Part shown: positions 54,700-64,000 of the stretch, one piece after another
How the letters are laid out: every line of letters starts with the position of its first letter
Numbering within the stretch: the first letter of the stretch is position 1
NCBI RefSeq assembly: GCF_963678635.1
Contig: NC_087070.1
Span: 46,977,467-47,041,466 of the forward strand
Source of the DNA: Symsagittifera roscoffensis
Lineage: Eukaryota > Xenacoelomorpha > Acoela > Convolutidae
Length of the DNA: 64,000 nt
Direction: 5' to 3'
Notes under the pieces: generated by a model
Database searches by the model: none
Told to the model about the DNA's origin: nothing
Seen by the model: only the letters and a program-made list of their open reading frames with translations
Position numbers and translations under genes: made by a program

Positions 54700-55130
54700 A
54701 AACTGATTTGCGAGCGTTTAAATGGGTGGACTTCAGACCAAATATGATGAAGATAAAACTTAACAAAATTGTTATGGTGCATTTTTGAAATGCGGACCTA
54801 AATTTTTACCCCAAAGCTTATCATTTTTAGTTTTTTTAGTCAATGAAAAGTTACGCCAGAACTGAGCGATCAATTGCTCATAAAGTTATATCAACGTGAG
54901 TCTCTCATGTAGCCCAACAAATTTTAAAAGGGGTTTAAGAGGGATTTGATCAAAACGTTTTAAAATAGTTTTCAAATAAAAAATTGGTGCACATGCTAAG
55001 ATGTGTGATTCAAGCATTAAAGAAATGCTAAGAAAAAATGCTAATCTGCAAGGGGGGTTAGATTCCGGCGCATAACAGATTTTTTTAAGTTTTATCTTTT
55101 CCTTCGATTTTCACCTTTCGCTTTTTTAGA
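54700..55130 (+). repeat. Old relative of the 49892 foldback MITE
   Basis: Shares, in order, words with the centre of the 49892 element: TTAACAAAATTGTTATGGTGC, AATTTTTACCCCAAA, AAAGTTACGCCAGAACT, AAAGTTATATCA and CAACAAATTTTAAAAGGGGTTTAA. It is more diverged and its ends are not clear. Confidence 0.6.
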
Positions 55131-58084
55131 ACTTAATTTTGCCGTTTTGTTGCTTGTGTTTCGGAAGTTGTAACTTGGTCTCTGTGTAAAATTGTGTACT
55201 AGCTCAGCAAAGTTTAGTTTTATAAATCTTTATTTTTATTGCGAAAACTAAAATCGTTGTGTTGAACAATTTTTATGCTGATTACTATACTGAATAGCAA
55301 CTGACTATCTGTTTTCAATTTGGATTAGTTTAATCGAAAAAGTCAACTATGAAACGTTCTGAAAGCTTAAAGAGCTTGAAAACAATATTTGTTGTTGAAA
55401 ATTTTCCTTGTGCTCATTGATAATTTTCCAACTGCCTGTTCTTCATCCTATAAAATTGGTGTGTGTTTTTTGTCAGTATTTGTCATGGATCAGTTTCTCT
55501 TGCTGATACTGTCGGGCTTGTTTTTTGGCCGTCCTAATTAATATTGAATTCAAGACGCTCATTTAAGTCGTATTGTGTTTCGCTTCAGAGTCGATGAACG
55601 TAGTGAAGACTGTTATAAAAGTCGTTATATTTTTTGAGTCAGTTCTTTTCTTTTTTTAACAGAAAGGCAAACTCCACTGTCGACCTGCAAAAGTGTAAAG
55701 ATCACTAAACACGTTCTAATTTAGGTTTTTGTTTCCTTGCGTACATTGACTCTTTTCCAAATGTCTGCTGGCAAGGTTGTAATTTTTTTACGGAGAAATT
55801 CCTAAATTTGACTCTGCTCAAATTTGATTTTTCGCGCTTTGACTTTAAATTTTTTTGGTTCAATTTATCCATCTGCTAAAAATAACGCTCTCAATTTACG
55901 ATGGGGCTATCAGCGCGAAAAATAAAAATGCTTCCAAGTTTCGAAACTGGATTCTATTTTGTAAGGTTTCTTAGGGGAATAAGATATCTTAAACCCAGTT
56001 TTCTCAAAAACTCTCTCGAAAAACTCAATCATAAAAGAGTGTTGAAATTCAGAGAAAATCATGCTGAAAGTTGAAAAATGCTGAAGAAAAAATCATCTTA
56101 TTCCGTTCTTTTTTGTGTTAATTGACACTGTTCCAAATGTTGTGGCTGTGTTGCATATGCATTTGTTTTAGTTCTGTTTTTAATTTAAGTTTTATTTGTG
56201 CAGTGAATTTGAAGAGATTTACCTTCAATGAGGTAGTGTGGCTTTTTATCCAGGTTTTTTTGCAAAAAACTTCTAGATTGTTCGTACTCATTTTTTTCAA
56301 TGTTTAGTTATCGATTTTTTAGTTCATTTGGAATACATTTCATTAAATCGACGTTTGATTTAATTTTTTGATTAAATAGGCAAATTCTATTTCACTGGGA
56401 AGGCAAACTTTGTGTTAAGATTTCACAGCGGAATTAAAAAATATCTTTTGATCCAGTTTTCTGAAATTGGCTTAATTCGGAGTGTTTTTAATTTCAAAAA
56501 TTTTTAAGCTCATATATGTTTTTTTTAATCAATTTTTTTTCTGTTTTCTTGAATTCTTTTGCACTTTTCGAGCTGTCTATTTTTCTTATTCTTTGATACT
56601 CGAAAATTTTTAAATTTTCTTGAGCTTTGGCCAATACACAGTTTTCTAGATGTGACTATTTTATATATTTTTTTTACGTAGGCCAAGATGTCAAATTAGG
56701 GCCTTTATCTCTAAATGGCCCAAAGATATGAACTAAATCTAACTATTCCGATTTGCAGAAATTTAACATTAACTATTATATTTTGAATAACCTACACAAA
56801 TCATCAGAGTAAAAATTAATCAACAATATTGATTTCAGATCAACCTGTAAAAACATTGATTTTAGGCCGTTCAAATCCGAAAAAAAATCAGAAGTCCATT
56901 ATGTTGATTTTCGTAACTCTCCTTGACAACTCATTTTCAAACCTTCTTAAGCTCAAATTGCCTTGATGGGTTTTATTGTACGCCTCGTGGGAATAAAATA
57001 AGGTAGGGTACATTAATGGCCCTTACAAAATTTGCAATAAAGGTAAGTTATCAGGTAATTTGCCTTATCAATACCGGACGATAAGATTGGCATTTATTGT
57101 GTTTTTTTTGTGTATGAAAAATAAGTGCATACAACATGCATTTTGAGAAACTTCGAGTTTAAATAGTGTTTTCGACAGCAAATAAGCTTAAGGAATCAAG
57201 TTTATCAAATTTAATGTATAAGGAGACAATAATTCAATGTGTGTACAACAAAGTTATTTTTCAGTGGATTACGTTAGTTACCTTTATTGCTTTGATTACC
57301 CTAAAGGTAAATGATAGCATTACACTAAAGGAAAGGAGTCCTATACCTTGTTAAGGCTTTGCCTTAATCCCTGGATTATAGGAAATAACGAAAATTAGAA
57401 TCGATTTAAAATAATCTTTTAATTGATGAAATGTATATACAGAAATATGCGCTCGCAGTTTGTTTTTAGAAATATTCACGGGAAACTAGTCGTTTTATGC
57501 TTTTGTAATCATTTTCTTATTTTCAATTTGAACTCTATTGCCTCTGCTTAGTGCTTTTAAGTTTTTTATTCTAAATGCTTGATTGAAAACTGTAGGATTT
57601 TATTGTTCTCGTAGGGTAAAAGAATTAATATAGATGGTCGTACAGTAAAAAATAGCAATTGAGTACAGCACGTAGGAGGAGATAAGTCAAAGTGTATATT
57701 GCCCCATTTTTGTTCTGCCCTCGCTTGTTACCTGTGCGCATCCTGTTTAATATTTGTGTGTTTATGTTTAAAATGGTCTGTCGAGTAGTGCTATAGTACC
57801 AGAAGAAACATTCAAACCAGCGGAAACAGTTTTCCTTCTCCTTTAGAAGGGCAGGGCAGGAAGCAGAAGTTGATAAGGAATAATGAGAATAAAATGTTCA
57901 ACCAAATTCTCATGTTCAACCAAATGGCCTTTATGTAGATGAATATTTGCTGCCTGGCATTTTTAGCAGTCTCATGCATGATTATTTGATGAATGGTTAA
58001 GTTATTATGAAGTTAACTCATTCGGTCTGACTTCTCTTGAAGTTGCCGATGAGATTTCTTCCTGATCATATAGTATTGCTTGCC

Positions 58085-58540
58085 GAAGTGTTTTGCATCG
58101 ATAGCTCTGATCGAAATTAAACTTGTGTGCTAATTAAAGAGCAACCGGTAATTCTCGTTCCCACGTTTTCGTATTATTTGCCTTGCCAAAGCAAAGAATT
58201 TGTTCAAATCCATGCAATTCGGACGAAAAATTTATACCAACGAGAATTAGGCCACAGCAGAATGAAGATAATTGTTGATTCTAATAATATTTGAAAAAAT
58301 CTATATTGTTTCCTAACAAAATATAATCTTCATTATGCTTTGGCCTAATTGTCGTTGGTTGAAATTTCATAAATAGTTCGTCGGAATTGCCTGGATTTGA
58401 AATATCGGCTGCGGCATCTCAAATTCTTTGCTTTTGCAAGGAAAATAGAACGAAAACGTGGGAACGAGAATTACTGGTTGCTCTTCAAGTAGCACACAAG
58501 TTTAGATTCGACCAAAGCTATCGACGCAAAATACTTAAAG
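58085..58540. repeat. Foldback repeat with long inverted arms
   Basis: Left arm TTGTGTGCTAATTAAAGAGC and GTAATTCTCGTTCCCACGTT pair with the right arm AACGTGGGAACGAGAATTAC and TAGCACACAAGTTTAGATTC. Arms reach about 180 bp with mismatches and are centred near 58311. The centre contains TTGATTCTAATAATATTTGA, shared with 58684-58846. A non-autonomous DNA element is likely, but no target duplication was identified. Confidence 0.78.
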
Positions 58541-58683
58541 CTTCACTTGTAAAAATAACCATTTGATTGATCGAGAGCGAGCTTTTAAAGAAATTAAAAT
58601 TCAAAGTGCCAAGTGAAATATGAGCGGAAATTAAGAATTTCCTTTGAAAAAAAACACGATAATATACAAATATTGAAAAAAAA

Positions 58684-58846
58684 TTTTGCATGACCATTTT
58701 TACTATGAATCATGAACCGCAACAATATGTTTGAAGTTCTGTTGAATCTAATATTATTTGAAAAAATCGATATTATTTCCAACAAACTGATTTTCAACAA
58801 TATAGTTGCGCTTCATGATTCATCGCAAAAAATGGTCATGCAAAAT
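58684..58846. repeat. Smaller foldback repeat related in its core to the 58085 repeat
   Basis: Left arm TTTGCATGACCATTTTTACT and GAATCATGAACCGCAACAAT pair with right-side ATTGTTGCG-like and TCATGATTCATCGCAAAAAA/ATGGTCATGCAAAA words. The core TTGAATCTAATATTATTTGA, then AAAAAATCGATATT, parallels the centre of the 58085 repeat. Confidence 0.7.
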
Positions 58847-59919
58847 AATTGAAGTTGAAAAAAACAATCAGTTGTTAATTGTTTTCTTCCTACCATTGAA
58901 TCTATACCAGCTCTTTGTTGGCTATCTTTCAGAAAGCCAATTTGCTCATTTGAATACGAAGCTAAAATAGTTTTTGCATCATGTTAAACTCAATAATTGT
59001 ATTCCATTAATAATACACCGAAATCTGATATTCAATAATCAGTTACTAATTCCATTTCTTTTATATCTTTCAATTCGGATCATGCAGAGTTGTAAGTTTT
59101 AAAGGCCAAATTTTCTGCTTATTCCGTATTTTCCTTAATTTTGCAGCTCCTTTTTTCTGTTTTTTTTGCTTTGGTGTGCGAATTGCAACACCATTGTGCA
59201 GTTTTAGAATTCTCAGCAGAAGGGAATACTGTAGATGCAGTTTTTTTTCTAATTGGGCTAATTTTTTAGTAAAGTGTTGGTTAAAAAATGATCTTGAAAT
59301 AGAGAGCTTCAACGTGTGATTTTTTCGTTGAAGTTCAAAATTTTCAAAAAGTTTTTTTTTCTGTGTTATTTGAGTTCATTGAATCTTAAGCAATTGTTCG
59401 TTCGCTGTATTTTTCCAACCAACGTTGCGCATTTCAATTATGTGTAAAAATGTTTTCGCGTCATGTAAACATATTTAATTATATCCTTCTATTTTCAGAA
59501 AGTTCATTGCTATCTTGTATTTTTAACCATGAGTTGCTAGACAGGCATTATTGGTGTTTTTTAAAATTTTTGTCTTGGAATATGTAGATGGTGGGTTGTG
59601 TTCTGCTGAATCGGAATTTTTGAAGGTTAATTTCCGATTTATTTTTGTAGTTTCTCGAGTTTTACAGCTAGTTTTTGATGTTTTTTTTGCTTTTGCATGC
59701 GAAGTGTGTTGTGATTTGCTTTTAGTATCTTAAAATGACCTTCGGTATTTTAATTAATACCTGTTAAACATCTTAGTTACGACCATTGGTCGATATGAAC
59801 GGAAGTTCAGTTGTCCATTTAACGTTCTTAATTCCACTACTTCCTTTTTACCGTTTTATCCTTCTAAGCTTATGTACATACATTGTACGTATAGAACCAT
59901 AGAATTAGAATAGTTTATT

Positions 59920-61130
59920 ATGGCGCAGTCAAATGATTCGAACGTGCGTGGAATTCCCCCCTTTTGGGCGAACCATACTCTAGAGCCACCGCATGCCTGG
60001 ACCCAATGGAGCGACCAATTCCAGTTGGCGATCATTGCGAAAGAAAATCTGGATTTAGAGAGCCTACATGGACCAGAGATACCGGCGCAAATTCCAATCG
60101 CAAATTCCAATCTTGGAACAAGCAACAGGCAGCGAGTCGGACGCGGAAAAAGCCAACAGAGAGAGCAGTAACAAGAGCGCAATGAAACAGTATGAATCCA
60201 CCGAAGAGAAGCGGATCAACGAAGAAAAGAGGAAATTTAATGGAATGAGACGAACGGAGGCGGACAAGAAACTGCGATCAATTTTATTTCTAGCCCTAGG
60301 GAGCGAAGGAAAAAGAGTTTTTACACAAAAGAACCCGAGAGTCAAGATTCTAGCAACATCGTTCTCTGAGTTCTGGACTCTACTAGACGCAGCATTTAAC
60401 AAACCGCTCAACACTACGTTCGAAAGATATAAACTACTAAATCGAAAGCAGAAAGACCGCGAGTCGCACGAACAATTCTGGGGAGCACTGACGGACCTGG
60501 CCAGCACGTGCAACATCAAGGAATCTGACGAGGTGGAATGGATAAGAGACATCTTCATTTGCAACATGAAGAACACAGACACCCAGAGGAAGCTACTTTC
60601 AGCTACCATAAGCCCGTCGGAAGCACTTAATCAAGCCCTAATCGACGAAAAGGGATACTCTAACCACCAGAAACTAACAAATATGTCACAGTCATCGACC
60701 AACGGGACAACTTTTAAATCTTTTAGTAACCACAATCATATCAAAAAGGAACCAAGTTCAAACATCGAAAGGAGCAACTCGTGCATGAAATGCGGGAATA
60801 CATTTACGAAAGGGCACTTAAACGTTTACCCAGCGAAGGACATAACCTGCAAAAATTATAATTATAAGGGACACTTCGCCAAATTATGTAAATCACGCAA
60901 TAAGAGACCAACTGTAAATACTGTATCAGATAATTATGTAAATACCGAGAATTGTACATACACACATCCGGAAAACTCGTGGATGGAAGAAAAAGAATCG
61001 TGCGACGTTATAAATGCGTGGAACGAGTACGGACAGAGTGACGATGACAATTTCTCGGTGTTGAGCGTCAGAACTATTTGCGACAAAAACGGTCTCGAAA
61101 CAAAGAAACTCCTGAACCTAGGCATCGGCT
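59920..61130 (+). pseudogene. gag region of the second LTR element
   Basis: Starts MAQSNDSNVRGIPPFWANHT and continues with a helical segment (KKLRSILFLALGSEGKRVFT, EFWTLLDAAFNKPLNTTFER, KDRESHEQFWGAL) typical of Ty3/gypsy capsid domains. It is followed by cysteine-rich knuckle-like sequence (CMKCGNTFTKGHL and CKNYNYKGHFAKLCKSR) near 60780-60900. It would form the particle and bind RNA. The base context TATTATGGCGCAGTC at the start could overlap a primer-binding site, which I could not confirm. Confidence 0.75.
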
Positions 61131-61139
61131 GGGATATGA

Positions 61140-61470
61140 TTTTAAATATGAACATACCTGTAGATTCAGCAAGCCCTGTAAGTTTTTCAAAACAGAATGT
61201 ACTACACGAATTTAAACTAAGATACCCGAACCTCAAGATACACCCAGTGGAGAAAAGAATAAAAGACCTATACTGCGGATTCACCAACGATACGATCAAT
61301 ATTTTGGGAAAAATAATTGTCAGAACACAGTCCAATGGGTGGATCAGCGAAGAAACCCCGTTCTTGATAACCGGCGGACACGAGCGAAACATCTTGGGGA
61401 ACGACAATTTACCCAAACTGGGCATAGAAATAACACAGAGGAAATGCCCCCCAACCAATCTGCATGGTCA
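61140..61470 (+). pseudogene. Aspartic protease region of the second LTR element
   Basis: Has the retropepsin-like VDSASPVSFSKQNVLHEFKL active-site block and, later, GGHERNILGNDNLPKLGIEI, matching the ILGxDxLxxxG motif. The spacing of about 85 residues between them is normal for the family. Confidence 0.75.
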
Positions 61471-61674
61471 ATCAACCCACACTCGAGAGTGAGTACAAAA
61501 ACTTACTTTCTTTATCTGACAAAATTTTTAACGAGTTCAAAAATCTATTCACTAGAGTGGGGAAAATACCTAACGATCGAAAGGTAACTCATTTTCACTC
61601 ACCTTTTAAACCAATACAGCCATTTCTGTAATATTACAAAACAGCCATTTCGATATAAAAGAGAAGACAAGACT

Positions 61675-62130
61675 GAAAACGGACGCTTCACATAACGGAC
61701 TAGTGGCAACCCTAGAACAATTACAGGACGACCAGTGGAAAACAATCGCGTTTGCATCCAGATTTTTAAATAACCATGAAATGAAATATTCTACCAACGA
61801 ATTAGAGTTGCTGGGAGTCGTATGGGCTACAGATCATTTCAGAAATTACCTGTACGGAACGGAATTTCAAATAGTAACAGACGACAAAGCATTTTTATCA
61901 GCACTTTCGGCAAATTATGGAAACAAAACGATGCATAGTCGATTGACCCGTTGGGTAAACAGACTTTTACCATTCAATTTTAAAATTTCACATTTACCAG
62001 GAAAGGACATGGGCTTTACAGACCTTTTATCTAGACTTCCTTCGGACAAAGTCCTTCCAATTTCCCATTATGACGACGAATTTGTAGTCGCTTCAATCGG
62101 CAAAATTCAGAACAAAATTCTAAAATAGTT
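61675..62130 (+). pseudogene. RNase H region of the second LTR element
   Basis: Contains KTDASHNGLVATLEQLQDDQ, TIAFASRFLNNHEMKYSTNE, ELLGVVWATDHFRNYLYGTE, VTDDKAFL and HLPGKDMGFTDLLSRLP. These are the ordered blocks of Ty3/gypsy RNase H, including the closing ADxLSR-like motif. About 150 codons. Confidence 0.85.
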
Positions 62131-62599
62131 ACTGCAAAATTCTGTAGATAGACCAACGGTCGCAGTAAATACTAATACGCGAGTTAATACAATCCCGTCG
62201 GGAAACGAATATTCAAGCGACGTGATTGGTCAGAATCGGTTGAATAGCTCTTAAGCTTTACTTAATCTCAAGATTATTGCTGCTATCATATCTTGTATCG
62301 CTCAGTCGATAAAAATTTGCCACAATCAACACTCTAGGACAGAAAATTGCACTACAATTTGCCAACCTGTCGATAATTCGAAATTTAATTTTAAAAGTAT
62401 TACCTTTACGGACAAAGTCCTTCTACATTTTTTATTACTAAACAGACACTTCATACCATTTAGCAAGAAACAATCAGATCTCCCAATGGACAAAGTGAAC
62501 GAACCTCTCTTGATCATCCCGGAAGAACATAATATCGCCCTCAAATTCAGAGACGACCGACTTCACCCGACCACGCAGACCTCGTAAGAAGATACAAGG

Positions 62600-64000
62600 C
62601 CGACTTGAATTTACCAAATTCCCCAACTCGCCCGGAAAATCACTGTTCGAAGAAATTGCTTCAGATCATGACCAGAGAAGACAAGGTGCTGTGGGATTTG
62701 AAAGAGACGATAAAGAGGAATCGACCTTTGGGCATACACGGAACTTACATGAAGAACTATGCCAAAGATCTTCACGTGAAGGATGAGCTACTCTTCTTAG
62801 ACAATAAATTAGTCGTCCCAGCTACCATCAGGGGAACTTTAATTCGATGCTACACGAGACTCATCCAGGACAGTTTGGGATGAAATCTCTCGCCGAATAT
62901 TTGTGGTGGCCGCACATCTACCGGGAAATTTACCATCACGGGAGAACATGTAGCCAATGTCTAAAAGCTGGTAAGAACATTAAAGTGTTACTAGGCTCCC
63001 AGAATATTTCGAAACTCCCGACGTTGACATTCGCGAACGAAGAAATTAACTTGGACTTTGCGGGACCGTTGGACGCGTGCTGGTCTAACAATAAATGCAT
63101 CCTTCTTTGCATCGACCGTTACACAAAGTTTCCTTCGGCCAAGATAGTTAACAACACCTCTACAAGAAACGTAATTTCATTTTTAAACGATTACTGTCAC
63201 CTACACGGATTCCCAAGGAAAATTAGAGTCGACCATGGGTCATGCTTCTTATCACAAGATTTAAAAAACTTCTGCGATAAATTTAATATAAATTATTTAC
63301 TGCACAGTCGGAGACCACAGATCCAATGTGCTAGTGGAAAGATTAGTGTACACAATTAAATCGAAATTACTGGCAATGTCCTTCGAATCACCCAAGCCGT
63401 CTCTAAACGAATCGATCGAGAAAATCATCTGGAATTTGAGAATCTCAAAACAATCTGCGATTGGCTGTACACCTTTTGAAAAGCATTTTAAATGAGTAGC
63501 GAACACTAGGTGGAAAAATCTTATGTCCAATATTGACCATTTAGATAAAAGGAAGACTATAATGTCCAAAGATCGGGCCACGAACTGGGAACTCCACGAC
63601 GGGGCAGAAGATGGTTATCTGGACGAGGAAAAAGACAGCACGTCGGATCCAGAAGAAAACATGCCACTATCTAGGACTTTCAACCTACACACAACCCCGG
63701 ACGTCACTATTCGATCTTCAGAACCTCTGGCAAAAAGAAAAGCAGTAATGGGAGGTAACTTATATAATAAGGTATCTAACAGGAAAAATAGGGACCCATA
63801 TTTTAATCTGGTTAAGAAGGATATTATCGATTCTTCAGAGCACACCGTTACTCTTGACAACGGTCTCGTTTTACGTAAATCGGATCTGGCTATAAAAGGA
63901 AAAATACTCCCTGGGACCAAAAAGATAATAGTGAATCAGACACCCATTGGTCATAATCTTCACACTGATTCGAGTTTAGCTGGGAAAAGGAAACTCTCCC
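62600..64000 (+). pseudogene. Integrase region of the second LTR element
   Basis: Zinc-binding HHCC segment (HETHPGQFGMKSLAEYLWWP, then HHGRTCSQCLKAG), catalytic core (EEINLDFAGPLDACWSNNKC, DRYTKFPSAKI, HLHGFPRKIRVDHGSCF) and a C-terminal segment with AEDGYLDEEKDSTSDPEE and VTLDNGLVLRKSDLAIKGK. The order is that of a DDE integrase with an acidic spacer and tail. The sequence is cut by the window edge. Confidence 0.83.

Larger units (their letters stand above)
51828..59919 (+). other. AT-rich stretch, probably intron 10 of the SGSM-like gene
   Basis: About 8 kb without a recognisable exon. It holds a family A repeat (52180-52812), family C repeats (52812-53720, pieces near 55590-55790 and 56380-56550), an old relative of the 49892 MITE (about 54700-55130) and two foldback repeats (58085-58540, 58684-58846). 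I see nothing in 53900-54690, 56560-58080 or 58860-59919 beyond simple AT-rich sequence. The TBC-domain exons, if present, lie past the window. Confidence 0.7.
59920..64000 (+). mobile_element. Second Ty3/gypsy-type LTR element, broken, running off the window
   Basis: The parts seen in order are gag, protease, RNase H and integrase with its C-terminal tail. I do not recognise a reverse transcriptase segment. It belongs to a different lineage from the giant element (different gag, protease and integrase sequences). LTRs cannot be tested because the right end is outside the window, and I found no clear left LTR boundary before 59920. Broken, with several disablements. It sits in the sense direction relative to the SGSM-like gene. 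Confidence 0.82.

Overview
This is eukaryotic, almost certainly invertebrate metazoan, nuclear DNA. It is AT-rich, with GT-AG introns of up to several kb or more, tRNA-derived SINEs, foldback MITEs, LINE relics and Ty3/gypsy-type LTR elements. The phylum cannot be fixed from sequence alone. No bacterial operons, rRNA genes or CRISPR arrays are present.

Region 1 (1-28345) is one nested insertion. A LINE copy (its reverse-transcriptase C-terminus at 1-101 and again from about 27851 to 28345) was split by one very large LTR element of about 27.75 kb (about 102-27851). The element runs: 5' LTR; a 2.7 kb leader with a 165-bp duplication and about 20 tandem units, most of which can fold into the same hairpin; gag; protease, reverse transcriptase and RNase H; a long linker; integrase; a further acidic ORF; an OARD1/TARG1-like macro domain; a 12 kb tandem array of 1.4-2.0 kb units; a unique 3' coding region of unknown function; 3' LTR. 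It is an old, clearly broken fossil. The array units are nearly identical to each other, while the LTRs differ at roughly one base in ten by eye.

Region 2 (29348 to at least 51827) is the 5' half of a host gene on the + strand: an SGSM1/2-type small G-protein signaling modulator (RUN domain plus PH-like Rab-binding domain). I place ten coding exons, 1950 coding bases, whose splice phases agree throughout. The TBC (RabGAP) half is not in the window. Its introns hold a minus-strand jockey-like LINE relic, two tRNA-derived SINE-like families, a 280-bp palindrome, a hAT transposase scrap, a tandem pair of TA-flanked foldback MITEs, a young TA-flanked foldback MITE and several diverged families that fill most of 40-57 kb.

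Region 3 (51828-64000) is AT-rich sequence, probably intron 10, with more foldback repeats. A second, unrelated and broken Ty3/gypsy-type element (from about 59920, running off the window) shows gag, protease, RNase H and integrase parts.

The most unusual items are the macro domain carried by a giant LTR element, the hairpin array in its leader and the homogeneous tandem array behind its pol region.
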